NCBI RefSeq assembly: GCF_002001175.1
Contig: NZ_MUNT01000007.1
Span: 186,001-250,000 of the forward strand
Direction: 5' to 3'
Source of the DNA: Rhodanobacter sp. C03
GTDB lineage: Bacteria; Pseudomonadota; Gammaproteobacteria; Xanthomonadales; Rhodanobacteraceae
DNA: 64,000 nucleotides
The position numbers and the translations under genes were made by a program. Of this stretch, positions 18,399 to 27,289 are shown piece by piece. The stretch's first letter is position 1, and the number at the start of each line of letters is the position of its first letter. The notes under the pieces were generated by a model. That model was given only the letters and a program-made list of their open reading frames with translations, ran no database searches and was not told where the DNA came from.

Positions 18399-18629
18399 AT
18401 GTCCGACCTGACCTTGTATCAGCGCGATTATTGCCACTTGTGCGACTTGGCGCTGGCCGTGCTCGCCGAAGCGCGTGCGCCGGAATTTGAGAGCGTGTGG
18501 GTGGATGACACGCTGGAGCTGGAGCGGCGCTACGGCACGCGGGTGCCGGTGTTACGCGATGCGCGCGATGGCCGCGAGCTGGACTGGCCGTTCGATGCAG
18601 CGGCGGTACGCGCGTTTCTCGCGCAGTAG
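18399..18629 (+). CDS. Glutaredoxin-like protein (DUF836)
   Basis: A 76-residue thioredoxin-fold protein with redox motif C12-H-L-C15 after the first strand (LTLYQRDYCHLC) and the cis-Pro motif RVPVL. This compact form is the glutaredoxin-like/DUF836 family, found in many gammaproteobacteria. Its reductant and target are unknown. It is divergent from sdaA with a 77-base gap and is followed by a REP pair. Confidence 0.85.
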   Translation: MSDLTLYQRDYCHLCDLALAVLAEARAPEFESVWVDDTLELERRYGTRVPVLRDARDGRELDWPFDAAAVRAFLAQ

Positions 18630-18636
18630 CGGATCC

Positions 18637-18718
18637 TGTAGGAGCGGCTTCAGCCGCGATGCTCTTATGTTTCAGCTTCGACAAGCCCAAAAGCATCGCG
18701 ACTGAAGTCGCTCCTACA
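18637..18718. repeat. REP pair (REPIN)
   Basis: TGTAGGAGCGGCTTCAGCCG at 18637 faces an inverted copy ending at 18718. The intervening bases differ from the other pairs apart from the GATGCT/AGCATC borders. It sits between the convergent glutaredoxin-like gene and the CoA-transferase gene. Confidence 0.85.
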
Positions 18719-18736
18719 GGTGTGTCGATCAGCCGA

Positions 18737-20089
18737 TCAGTTGGCCAGCGCTACCGCAAACGCACAGCCGGTCTTCGCCTTCACCTCGTCCAGTGTGACG
18801 CCGTCGTTGAGTTCGATCAGGGTCAGTCCGTTGCCCTTGGCCACCTCGAACACGCACAGGTCGGTGATGATCAGGTCGACCACCTGCTTGCCGGTCAGTG
18901 GCAAGTCGCAGGCGTCCTTGATCTTCGGCGAGCCGTCCTTAGCGTTGTGTTCCATCAGCACCACCACACGCTTCACGCCGCTGACCAGATCCATCGCGCC
19001 GCCCGGGCCCTTGACCATCTTGCCCGGCACCATCCAGTTCGCCAGATCGCCGTGCGCGGACACTTCCAGGCCGCCGAGGATCGACAGGTCGATATGGCCG
19101 CCGCGGATCATCGCGAACGAGTCGGCGCTGGAGAAGAAGCTCGAACCGGGCAGGGTGGTGATGGTCTGCTTGCCGGCGTTGATCAGGTCGGGGTCAATGT
19201 TGTCTTCACTCGGGAACGGGCCGATGCCGAGCAGGCCGTTCTCCGACTGCAAGGTGACGCTGACGCCGTCGGGAATGTAGTTCGCCACCATGGTGGGAAT
19301 GCCGATGCCGAGGTTCACGTAGAAACCGTCGCGCAGCTCCTTGGCCGCGCGTTTGGCCATCGCCACGCGGATCGGGCTTTCCTTGCCACCAACTACGCCA
19401 GCGACGGTGCGGAACTCGATGCGCTTCTCGTACTTCGCGCCCTGCACGATGCGGTCGACATAGATGCCCGGCACATGCACGCCATCGGGATCGATCGAGC
19501 CGACCGGCACGATCTCCTCCACTTCGGCCACGCAGATCTTGCCGCAGGTGGCGATCATCGGATTGAAGTTGCGCGCGGTCTCGTGGAACACCAGGTTGCC
19601 GTGGGCGTCGCCCTTCCACGCTTTGACGATCGACAGGTCGGCGTGGATCGCTTCCTCCAGCACGTATTCCTTGTCGCCGAAGACCTTGGTTTCCTTGCCT
19701 TCGGCGAGTTTGGTACCGAAGCCGGTACGCGTGTAGAAGCCGGGGATGCCGGCGCCGCCGGCGCGCAGCTTCTCGGCCAGCGTGCCCTGCGGGGTGAGGT
19801 GCAGCTCCAGTTCGCCGGCCAGCACCTGACGCTCGAACTCCTTGTTCTCACCCACGTAGGACGCGTACACGCGCTTCACCTGATGGGTCTTCAGCAACGG
19901 ACCCATGCCGAAATCATCCACGCCGGCATTGTTGCCGACGATGGTCAGCCCCTTGGTGCCGGCTTCCAGTAGCGCGCCGATCAGGTTCTCGGGAATGCCG
20001 CACAGGCCGAAACCGCCAGCGGCGATCGTCATGCCGTCGACCAGCAGGCCATCCAGGGCCTTTGCTGCGCTTGGGTAAACCTTGTCCAT
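18737..20089 (-). CDS. Fused 3-oxoacid CoA-transferase (A and B subunits in one chain)
   Basis: A 450-residue enzyme that moves CoA between succinyl-CoA (or acetyl-CoA) and a 3-oxoacid such as acetoacetate. Residues of about 1-235 are the ScoA/AtoD-type subunit (start [12 protein letters not shown], loop [12 protein letters not shown]). Residues of about 245-450 are the ScoB/AtoA-type subunit, beginning near [20 protein letters not shown]. The catalytic Glu is E283 in SENGLLG. Bacteria usually encode two genes; here they are joined in frame with almost no linker, unlike animal SCOT, which has a longer linker. The start at 20089 has GGAAGG upstream. Confidence 0.92.
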   Translation of the reverse strand: MDKVYPSAAKALDGLLVDGMTIAAGGFGLCGIPENLIGALLEAGTKGLTIVGNNAGVDDFGMGPLLKTHQVKRVYASYVGENKEFERQVLAGELELHLTPQGTLAEKLRAGGAGIPGFYTRTGFGTKLAEGKETKVFGDKEYVLEEAIHADLSIVKAWKGDAHGNLVFHETARNFNPMIATCGKICVAEVEEIVPVGSIDPDGVHVPGIYVDRIVQGAKYEKRIEFRTVAGVVGGKESPIRVAMAKRAAKELRDGFYVNLGIGIPTMVANYIPDGVSVTLQSENGLLGIGPFPSEDNIDPDLINAGKQTITTLPGSSFFSSADSFAMIRGGHIDLSILGGLEVSAHGDLANWMVPGKMVKGPGGAMDLVSGVKRVVVLMEHNAKDGSPKIKDACDLPLTGKQVVDLIITDLCVFEVAKGNGLTLIELNDGVTLDEVKAKTGCAFAVALAN

Positions 20090-20197
20090 TGCGATGCCTT
20101 CCGGTGGGGAGAGTCAGCTGCCAAGGATACGACGGTTTGGCGGCGACCGGCCTTGGACCAAGGTCGCAGACGTGGCCGCAGAGGAGAAAAGACGGGC

Positions 20198-20246
20198 TTG
20201 ACGCAATCATTTACGCGTGTAAACATCGATTCACTTACACGTGTAA
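20198..20246 (+). promoter_or_regulatory. Promoter and twin BlaI-type operators
   Basis: A -35-like TTGACG (20198-20203) is followed by two 12-base palindromes, TTACGCGTGTAA (20211-20222) and TTACACGTGTAA (20235-20246), 24 bases centre to centre. The core TACA-x2-TGTA is the site bound by BlaI/MecI/CopY repressors. The first overlaps the likely -10 region, so the repressor gene just downstream should be self-controlled. Confidence 0.8.
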
Positions 20247-20256
20247 ACGGTGACCC

Positions 20257-20628
20257 ATGGCAATCAGCGAAGCCGAAGCGGTGGTGATGGACGTGTTGTG
20301 GCGCGAGGCACCGCGCAGTGCCGAGGAGATCCTCGCCGAAGTCGGCCCCGCGCAGGACTGGCAGGAGGGCACGGTGAAATCCCTGCTCAATCGCCTGCTG
20401 CGGAAAAAAGCCGTGCATGCCGAGCGCGACGGCCGCCGCTACCTGTACACGCCGCTGCTCACCCGCGAGCAATACGTCCAGCAGGAGAGCAAGGGCCTGC
20501 TCGATCGCCTGTTCGGCGGCCGCGTGGCGCCGCTGGTCGCGCACTTCTCCGAGCAACGCAAGCTGTCGAAGAAGGACATCGCCGAACTGAGAAAACTGCT
20601 ACAGGAGCTCGACGATGAACAGCATTGA
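20257..20628 (+). CDS. BlaI/MecI/CopY-family repressor
   Basis: A 123-residue winged-helix repressor. The N-terminal domain shows the conserved pattern EAExxVMDVLW, then a recognition helix TVKSLLNRLLRKKAV, followed by wing residues RDGRRYLYTP. The C-terminal part (about 75-123) should dimerise. In this family the partner membrane peptidase triggers loss of the repressor. The gene overlaps the M56 peptidase gene by 14 bases and has two matching operators just upstream, so it is likely autoregulated. Confidence 0.92.
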   Translation: MAISEAEAVVMDVLWREAPRSAEEILAEVGPAQDWQEGTVKSLLNRLLRKKAVHAERDGRRYLYTPLLTREQYVQQESKGLLDRLFGGRVAPLVAHFSEQRKLSKKDIAELRKLLQELDDEQH

Positions 20629-21931
20629 GTTGGCCGGCATTGACTGGCTCGGGCGCGGTTGGCTGTTGATCCTCGCCTTCACCGCGGCGGTGCTCATCGT
20701 TGCGGCACTACGCAAATCGTGCCGGCGCCTGTTCGGTGCCGAGCGCGCGTTCCAGCTCTGGCTGCTGCCGCCATTGGCGATGCTGGTCAGCCAGTTGCCG
20801 CATGCCGCTGCTGACGGCGTCATCACGTTGCCGCAGGTGGTGGTTACGCTCACCTCCGTGGGTGGCGCGCTGTCTTCCCATGTCGACGGTTCGGCCGGTA
20901 TCGGCTGGCGCAGTGGCGCCCTGATGGTCTGGCTGCTCGGCATCGTAGTGGTCCTCGCACTGGCTGCGCTGGCGCAGCGGCGGTACCGCATTCGCCTGCG
21001 GGGCGCCACGCCGCTGGGCGAACTGTCGTCGCGCTGGCCCGTATTGCGCGCCATCAGTACGGACGTCGGGCCGGCGTTGGTCGGCGCGTGGCGTTCCCGC
21101 ATCGTGCTGCCGGCGGATTTCGAACAGCGTTACGACGTCACCGAACGCGCGCTGATCCTCGCCCACGAAACCGCGCATGCGCAGCGCCGCGACGGCTGCT
21201 GGTGCCTGCTCGCGCAAGTGACGGCCGCGCTGTGCTGGTTCCACCCGCTGGCGTGGTGGGCGTTTGGCGCGCTGCGCCACGATCAGGAGCTGGCCTGCGA
21301 CGCCGCCGTGCTGCGCGAGCACAGCGAGCAGCGACGCAGCTATGCGAATGCGATGTTGAAAACCCAGTCGGCCGTGTTCGCGCTACCGGTGGGGTGCACG
21401 TGGTCCCCTCGTCATCCACTCACGGAGCGTATTGCCATGTTGAAGCAGCGTCAGCCCGGACAGTTTCGCCGCGGATGCGGTCTGGCCTTTGTCCTGATCA
21501 CAGCGTTGGTGGGCGCAGGTAGTGTGTATGCCGCAACGCAGTCGACGGCGGCATCATCCGGCGTTGCGAAGATCAGTGCCGTCGAGCGCTACACGTTGAA
21601 AGTGGTGCTCAGTATTGGCGATCAACCGCCGAGGCTGCACGCGACCATGTGCCAGAAACCGGGCCAGTACTACGAGGTGACGGAGGGCAATATCGGCAAG
21701 CTACCGCCGTGGCATGGGCGCTTCACCGTCGTGCCAGCCGAACACGGACAACTGGAAGTTCAGGCAGAGTTGAACGGAGGCTCGTTGTCGAAGCCGGGCT
21801 ACCCGAAAATTCGTATGCTGCCGGGACAAATGGGGACGATCCAGGTGGGCAACAAAGTCGCCGACAAGGACGGCAACGTGGCCGAGGACGACACCATCAA
21901 GATTGACTTGACTCCCAGCATCGGTTGCTGA
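20615..21931 (+). CDS. BlaR1-like M56 membrane metallopeptidase
   Basis: A 438-residue sensor-protease. Hydrophobic segments near 14-32, 42-60, 105-122 and 290-308 surround a zinc peptidase core with H184-E185-x2-H188 (HETAH) and E225 in ELACD. The extracytoplasmic C-terminal domain (about 310-438) is small and is not the penicillin-binding domain of true BlaR1: no S-x-x-K or K-T-G is present. The signal it senses is therefore unknown. Partner of the BlaI-type repressor, whose gene it overlaps. Confidence 0.85.
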   Translation: MNSIELAGIDWLGRGWLLILAFTAAVLIVAALRKSCRRLFGAERAFQLWLLPPLAMLVSQLPHAAADGVITLPQVVVTLTSVGGALSSHVDGSAGIGWRSGALMVWLLGIVVVLALAALAQRRYRIRLRGATPLGELSSRWPVLRAISTDVGPALVGAWRSRIVLPADFEQRYDVTERALILAHETAHAQRRDGCWCLLAQVTAALCWFHPLAWWAFGALRHDQELACDAAVLREHSEQRRSYANAMLKTQSAVFALPVGCTWSPRHPLTERIAMLKQRQPGQFRRGCGLAFVLITALVGAGSVYAATQSTAASSGVAKISAVERYTLKVVLSIGDQPPRLHATMCQKPGQYYEVTEGNIGKLPPWHGRFTVVPAEHGQLEVQAELNGGSLSKPGYPKIRMLPGQMGTIQVGNKVADKDGNVAEDDTIKIDLTPSIGC

Positions 21932-21986
21932 GCATCGCGAGGCGGCTCGCTATACTTGACCCGGTTGCCCTCAGGGAGAGAGTCAC

Positions 21987-23033
21987 GTGAAGCCGCCCCG
22001 CCTGTTGCTTGCCCTCGCTACCTTCGGAATTGCCGCCATGAGCCATGCCGCCGTCTCACCCGTGCTGGTGATCCACGGCGGTGCCGGCGTGATCAAGCGC
22101 GAGATGACGCCGGCGAAAGAGAAGGCCGTGCGTGCGGCGATGACGCTGGCGCTGCAGAACGGCTACGCCCAGCTCAAGGCGGGCAAGCCGGCGCTGGATG
22201 CGGTGGCTGCGGCGATCGTCGTGCTGGAGGACGATCCGAACTTCAACGCGGGCAAGGGTGCGGTGTTCACCCACGACGGCAAGAGCGAGCTGGACGCGGC
22301 GATCATGGACGGCAACACGCTGCGAGCCGGTTCCGTGGCGGACGTGCAGCGGGTGAAGAATCCGATCCTGCTGGCGCGGGCGGTGATGGAGCATTCGCCG
22401 CATGTGATGCTGGCAGGCGCCGGTGCCGAGGAATTCGCCAAGGAGCAGAGCATCCCCCTGGTCGATCCCGCGTACTTCCGCACCGAGGAGCGTTGGCAGC
22501 AGCTGCAGAAGGCGCTGAAAGAGGATGCGGCGAAACAGCCGCATTCGGACGTCGAGACGGCCAAACACTTCGGCACGGTCGGTGCAGTGGCGCTGGATGC
22601 CGAGGGCCATCTCGCCGCTGGTACATCGACCGGCGGGATGACTGACAAGCGCTGGGGCCGCATCGGCGATTCACCGATCATCGGCGCCGGTACCTATGCC
22701 AACAGCGGTTGCGCGGTGTCCGGCACTGGCTGGGGCGAGTACTACATCCGTACCGTCGCCGCGCACGAGATCTGCATGATGGTGACCCAGATGCGCGTGC
22801 CGCTGAAGCGTGCCGCCGCGCAGGTGATCAATCAGGAAATCCCGTCGATGGGCGGCAATGGCGGCGCGATCGCGCTGGATGCGGACGGCCATATCGCGAT
22901 CCCGTTCAATACCGACGGCATGTACCGCGGCTGGATCGGCGCTGATGGCGTGCCGCACGTCGCGATCTATGGCGACGAGGATGACGGTACCGCCGAGCCG
23001 CCGGCACCGGCCGATAGCGTCGCGCAGCCCTGA
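21987..23033 (+). CDS. Isoaspartyl peptidase/L-asparaginase, Ntn-hydrolase type, secreted
   Basis: A 348-residue precursor of the IaaA family, which hydrolyses isoaspartyl dipeptides and asparagine. A signal peptide (1-22) indicates export. Self-cleavage is expected between G196 and T197 (HFGTVGAV), making T197 the N-terminal nucleophile of the beta subunit. GTSTGGM and the later GTGWGEYYIR/MGGNGGAIALD segments form the substrate pocket. The gene is followed by a REP pair. Confidence 0.92.
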   Translation: MKPPRLLLALATFGIAAMSHAAVSPVLVIHGGAGVIKREMTPAKEKAVRAAMTLALQNGYAQLKAGKPALDAVAAAIVVLEDDPNFNAGKGAVFTHDGKSELDAAIMDGNTLRAGSVADVQRVKNPILLARAVMEHSPHVMLAGAGAEEFAKEQSIPLVDPAYFRTEERWQQLQKALKEDAAKQPHSDVETAKHFGTVGAVALDAEGHLAAGTSTGGMTDKRWGRIGDSPIIGAGTYANSGCAVSGTGWGEYYIRTVAAHEICMMVTQMRVPLKRAAAQVINQEIPSMGGNGGAIALDADGHIAIPFNTDGMYRGWIGADGVPHVAIYGDEDDGTAEPPAPADSVAQP

Positions 23034-23056
23034 GACGGGGCTGATGGCGAGGCAAT

Positions 23057-23131
23057 TGTAGGAGCGGCTTCAGCCGCGATGCTCTTGCTTCAGATCATCC
23101 AGAAGCTGCCGCGGCTGAAGCCGCTCCTACA
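23057..23131. repeat. REP pair (REPIN)
   Basis: TGTAGGAGCGGCTTCAGCCG at 23057 and an inverted copy ending at 23131. It lies between the convergent isoaspartyl peptidase gene (plus) and thioredoxin-like gene (minus), only 12 bases from the latter's stop. Confidence 0.85.
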
Positions 23132-23143
23132 GAAAGACGATCC

Positions 23144-23605
23144 CTACAGCAGCTTCTGCAGCTGTGCCGGCGTCAATGCGCCGCTGATGCCAAGCCGGCT
23201 GCCGTCCGCACGGATCACCAGCACGCGCGGCATCTCGCCGCCCCAGTTCGGATCGAGCAGAAAGTTGATGCGTTCGGGTGAGGCTTCGGCGTAAGCGTGT
23301 GCGGAATATCCGGTCAGCTTCATCTGGTGCAGGCGTGCTTCGATCGCCTCGTGCTGCTCGATGCTGTCGGTAGTGACCAGCTGCAGCTCGATATCGCGTG
23401 GATGTGCACGCTGCAGCGAGGCCAGGGCGTCGAGGTTTGGTTCGCAATAGGCGCAGTCGAGCGACCACAGCGCGATGATCCGTTCGCCGTGCGTTGGTGG
23501 CTGCAACAGGGTGGGTACCTCGGTCGCCGTCAACGGCTGCAGCGAGCCGGCGAAGGCAGCCGCCGGCAGCAGGCAGATGAGCGCAAGCAGCAGGCGTTTC
23601 ATCAT
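23144..23605 (-). CDS. Periplasmic thioredoxin-fold protein
   Basis: A 153-residue protein with a signal peptide (MMKRLL to AFAG, about 1-20) and a thioredoxin-type motif C51-A-Y-C54 after the ALWSLD strand. A cis-Pro is present in EMPRVLVI. It resembles TlpA/ResA-type redox proteins of the periplasm. Its ATG overlaps the stop of the BNR protein gene (ATGA at 23605-23602), so it is the last gene of a three-gene operon with the TonB receptor. Its partner could be the Cys cluster of the BNR protein; that is inference. Confidence 0.8.
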   Translation of the reverse strand: MMKRLLLALICLLPAAAFAGSLQPLTATEVPTLLQPPTHGERIIALWSLDCAYCEPNLDALASLQRAHPRDIELQLVTTDSIEQHEAIEARLHQMKLTGYSAHAYAEASPERINFLLDPNWGGEMPRVLVIRADGSRLGISGALTPAQLQKLL

Positions 23606-24774
23606 GGCGCATCCAGCGGAATCAGGCGGAAACCATCCGCGGTGTTCCATGCCGCGAACGCGCGACCCTGCTTCTGCAGCAGCTGTGGCGAACCGACCGC
23701 GTCCGCACTTCGGGCGATCTCGCGCGCCGCATCGAAATGCGCGCCGTTGTCGAGCGAGCGCCGCAGCATCAGGGCATAACCATTGGCACCGACCTGATTC
23801 CAGGTGATCCACACCGTCTTGCCATGCACAGCCACGTCGGCGTGGCTGGCGCCGGTGCTGGCGACCACCAGTGCGTGCTGTGGCGGATGGCCGGGATCGA
23901 GCTGGCCGTACCAGATCGTCGGCTTGTCCTTGGACTCGTACCACACCGCGTGGCGCGTGCCGTCGGCACCGATGGCGAGACCGGGTCCGTGTTCCGGGCA
24001 GGCGGCGATCTGCCACTGGTTGAAGGTGGCGCGTTCGGCGTGGCCGGGTTGGCCGTCCGTAGGCAGCACGGCGTAGGCGTGATCGCGGATGTTGTCGCCG
24101 AAGATGCTGCGGAAGAACACGGCGACGTCACCCTGCGGCGTGCGCGCGATGGCGAGGCGGCAGCATTCGCAGCTCTGGTCGATCAGCTTGCGTTCGGGCA
24201 CGAAGGTTTGGCCTTCGTCATCCGACCAGCTGTAGTAGATGGCGGCGCCGAGGTAGCGCTCACCCTTTGCATGCGCGGCCTCGAGGTCGCGCTTGTCGAT
24301 CCAGGCGATCACCACGCGGCCATGACCATCCACCCCCAGCGTATCGAAGCGATGGGTGATCTCGGCGCGGTCGTGATGCACGGTGAGTGGGGCGGAAAAG
24401 TGTGCGCCGCCGTCCAGCGAACGGGCGAAGCGCACGAAGCCGGTATACGGTTTCGCGCGCGGCTGCGACCAGCTCACATACAACTCGTCGTGCGGGCCGA
24501 ACGCGATCTTCGGCCGGTTCTCGGCGCTGTCGTAGATCGGCTCGGCCTCGGCGTTCACCTCGACCGGTGCACTGAGCGTCTTGCCCAGATCATCCGAATG
24601 GCGCAGTCGCACGTGGCCGTTCGCAGCGTCGACCAGCCACAGCCGACCGTGCGTATCGAATGCCGCGCTGGCACCGAGCGCCGGACCTTTGGTCATATGC
24701 ATCATCGCCATGTCGTCATGCGCGATGGCGGTCAGTGGCAACAGGCAGAGCAGGACAAGAATCAGCGAACGCAT
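23602..24774 (-). CDS. Exported BNR/sialidase-fold protein with a CECC cluster
   Basis: A 390-residue secreted beta-propeller. The signal peptide is residues 1-18 and the mature N-terminus is Met/His/Asp-rich (HDDMAMMHM). Several BNR/Asp-box-like turns occur (SDDLGKTL, SLDGGAHFS, SDDEGQTFV, SLDNGAHFD). A tight Cys cluster, C202-E-C204-C205, is striking and may bind metal or form a redox site. The sialidase label describes the fold only; no catalytic Arg triad was confirmed. It lies 23 bases after the TonB receptor gene and overlaps the thioredoxin-like gene. Confidence 0.72.
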   Translation of the reverse strand: MRSLILVLLCLLPLTAIAHDDMAMMHMTKGPALGASAAFDTHGRLWLVDAANGHVRLRHSDDLGKTLSAPVEVNAEAEPIYDSAENRPKIAFGPHDELYVSWSQPRAKPYTGFVRFARSLDGGAHFSAPLTVHHDRAEITHRFDTLGVDGHGRVVIAWIDKRDLEAAHAKGERYLGAAIYYSWSDDEGQTFVPERKLIDQSCECCRLAIARTPQGDVAVFFRSIFGDNIRDHAYAVLPTDGQPGHAERATFNQWQIAACPEHGPGLAIGADGTRHAVWYESKDKPTIWYGQLDPGHPPQHALVVASTGASHADVAVHGKTVWITWNQVGANGYALMLRRSLDNGAHFDAAREIARSADAVGSPQLLQKQGRAFAAWNTADGFRLIPLDAP

Positions 24775-24797
24775 GGAAAGTCTCGATGGTGCGCGGG

Positions 24798-27053
24798 TCA
24801 CAGATCCCAGCGCAGCTGGCCGAACACGGTGCGGCCGGCGTAGGGATGGTAGACCCAGTAGCGGGCGTTGGTGAGGTTGTCGACGCCGAGCGAGGCGGTC
24901 CAGCCGGGCGAGAATTTCCAGCGCAGTTTCGCGTCGGCCACGGTGAAGCTGCTCACCGCGCCGTAGGTGTCGACGAAGTCGTTGTTGTTCAACGTGCCGT
25001 ACTGGCGGCCGGAATGGCGGATGCCGAGCGAGACATCCCACTGCGGCGTGAAGCGGTAGTCGGCAAACAGGCTGGCGCGGACCTTCGGAATGCGCGGGAA
25101 ATACTTGCCGTCGGCCAGCGGGTACTGGTGATCCTGCAGGGTCTTCGCGTCGCTGAAGGCGAGGCTGGCCGAGAGATCAAGTCCGGGTGTCCACACATCG
25201 GTCAGACCCAGCTCGCCTTCGATGCCGTGTACGCGCATCAGGTCGATGTTCTGCACGCTGGTGACGGTGGGCGTGACGGTGATGTCGGTCTGCGAATACA
25301 GCGCATCGGCGATCCGATCCTGGAACAGCGAGACGCGCCAGTGGCCATTGGCCACGCGACGATTCAGCGTGAGGTCGGTGGAGTCATCGATCTCGGGCTT
25401 GAGGTTCGGGTTGTTGTTGATGATCGCGTTGGCCGAGATCGTGCCCTGGAACAACTCGGCCACGGTCGGGTAACGCACGGCCCTGCCATGCGCCAGTCGC
25501 AGCTGCCAGTCCTCGGCAAAATCCCAGCTCATCGATGCCTTCGGCGAAAAATCCGTGCGCTGCCGATCCGCGTAGTGCAGCGTGCTGCTGGCGTTGCCGA
25601 GCAGGCCGCCATAGGCGCGCCATTGCTCCAGCCGGCCGCCGACCGTCAGCGCCCACGCGGGCGCGAAGCTCCACACGTCCTGCAGGTAGGCCGCCCGGGT
25701 CTGGGTGCGGCCGGCGAATGCGCTGACTTGGGCGCCATCGGCCTCGCCGAGCCAGTCGCTGGCGTTGCGCACGTTCGACTCCAGCACATAGCGGTCGCCA
25801 TGCACGCCGGCGTACAGTGTGTTTTGATCGCCGAGTGGGCCGGAACTGCGCAGGTCGAAGGTGCTCCAGCCCGAGCCGCTCATGTCTGCGATCGTGCCGG
25901 GGCCGCCGATGGGAGTGCCAGGCTCCGCCAGGCTCGCAGTGGCAGCCTGCGAGCGCAGGAAATCGTAGTGACTGGCCACGGCGGTCCAGCGCCAGCCGTT
26001 GTCGAAGCGGCCATTCAACTCGGCGCCATACAGCATGTGCGAGTCGATGCTGGCGGTGGGTGCCAGACCACTCGCGGGCAGGGTCCAGGTCTGGCCGGCG
26101 GCGCTGATCGTGCCGCCGCTGACCGACTGGCCGGTGGCATTGCGGATCAGGCTGCGGGTGCGATCTTCGGCGTCGTCATGCCACCAGCCGAGCGTGAACA
26201 ACGCCGCGACGTGGTCGCTGATATCCACGCCTAGCTTCAACTTGGCCTGGGTCTGCACGGTGTGTTCGATGCTGTTGGCGCCGTACACCAGTCGCGGCGT
26301 GCCATTCGGATTGCGATCAAATGTGGCACCGGTCACCGGTACCGCGGTTGCCACGTTGCCGCCAGCGGTCGCGGTGGCGTACTGCAAGGGCTGGCCGTCG
26401 TTGTCGAGCCGGTTCAGCTCGAGTAGCCAGCTCCAGCGGCCCTGCTTGTTGCCCAGTGTGGCGGCAACCTGGTGGCCGTTGTAGTGACCGCCGGCGCCAT
26501 AGGCGTCGTGGTAGTCCTGGTTGAAGATCTGCGTGCTGACGCTGGCGACAAGCCGCTGCGGCAATACGGTGTGGATCAGTACCGTGGTACCCAGCGAGTT
26601 GCCCGGGTACAGCGCGGAGTACGGTCCGTACAGGATGTCGACGGCGCCGATTTCCTCTGGCGCCACCATGCCCCAGCGCGGTGCGCCGTTGTAGCCATTG
26701 GTCATCAGGTTGGACAGCAGGAGGCCGTCGGCATAGACCAGGCTGCGCGCGCTCTGCAGGGTACCGGCGTTTCGCCCGCTGATCACCGCATTCGGATCGC
26801 CGATGTAGCGTGCGCGCACCATCATGTTCGGTGCGTACTTCAGTGCGTCGGCGCTGCTGGTGACGTTCTGTTTTTGCAGCTGCCTGCGGGTGACGCGCAC
26901 CTGCACGCTCGGCGTTTCCGTCACCATGCTGTCGCTGGCATGTACCGACACCGGTGCCAGGGTGGTGGTCGAAGGTGCGGGATCGGCGGCCAGCAACCGG
27001 CTGCTGGACAAGACAAGCGCGATGGCGCAAAGGCCGAGCGGGATGACTTTCAA
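24798..27053 (-). CDS. TonB-dependent outer membrane receptor (operon with BNR and thioredoxin-like proteins)
   Basis: A 751-residue receptor with signal peptide (about 1-24), plug domain (about 40-170, with NMMVRARYIGDPNAVISGR and DILYGPYSALYPGNSLG) and a 22-strand barrel ending in the aromatic C-terminus LRWDL. The N-terminus needs a TTG start at 27053, which begins the signal peptide; no in-frame ATG is close upstream and the ribosome binding site is weak. The ligand is unknown. The Met/His-rich BNR partner and the thioredoxin-like protein suggest a metal or metal-chelate ligand, but this is a guess. Confidence 0.85.
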   Translation of the reverse strand: MKVIPLGLCAIALVLSSSRLLAADPAPSTTTLAPVSVHASDSMVTETPSVQVRVTRRQLQKQNVTSSADALKYAPNMMVRARYIGDPNAVISGRNAGTLQSARSLVYADGLLLSNLMTNGYNGAPRWGMVAPEEIGAVDILYGPYSALYPGNSLGTTVLIHTVLPQRLVASVSTQIFNQDYHDAYGAGGHYNGHQVAATLGNKQGRWSWLLELNRLDNDGQPLQYATATAGGNVATAVPVTGATFDRNPNGTPRLVYGANSIEHTVQTQAKLKLGVDISDHVAALFTLGWWHDDAEDRTRSLIRNATGQSVSGGTISAAGQTWTLPASGLAPTASIDSHMLYGAELNGRFDNGWRWTAVASHYDFLRSQAATASLAEPGTPIGGPGTIADMSGSGWSTFDLRSSGPLGDQNTLYAGVHGDRYVLESNVRNASDWLGEADGAQVSAFAGRTQTRAAYLQDVWSFAPAWALTVGGRLEQWRAYGGLLGNASSTLHYADRQRTDFSPKASMSWDFAEDWQLRLAHGRAVRYPTVAELFQGTISANAIINNNPNLKPEIDDSTDLTLNRRVANGHWRVSLFQDRIADALYSQTDITVTPTVTSVQNIDLMRVHGIEGELGLTDVWTPGLDLSASLAFSDAKTLQDHQYPLADGKYFPRIPKVRASLFADYRFTPQWDVSLGIRHSGRQYGTLNNNDFVDTYGAVSSFTVADAKLRWKFSPGWTASLGVDNLTNARYWVYHPYAGRTVFGQLRWDL

Positions 27054-27244
27054 GGGGTACTCTGGATGCCGGTCTAGGGTTGCAAGGATAGTGGGCTGCC
27101 GGATGCGCAACACAGATGGCGCGTTGTCGCAGCAGTCGATGGACGGATCGTTCGGCGTGATGGGATGCACGCATGCGGCAAAAGGTGCCGCAGGTGCCGC
27201 TACCGGGAGTGCGCGACAAGTGCGGGAACGTCGCACATAAAAAA

Positions 27245-27266
27245 AGCCGGCGATTGCTCGCCGGCT
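27245..27266 (-). terminator. Terminator after bamD
   Basis: Perfect nine-base stem AGCCGGCGA/TCGCCGGCT with a four-base loop. It is followed on the minus strand by seven T, 24 bases after the bamD stop. Confidence 0.9.
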
Positions 27267-27289
27267 CGAATGATCCTGCTGGTCGAAAC

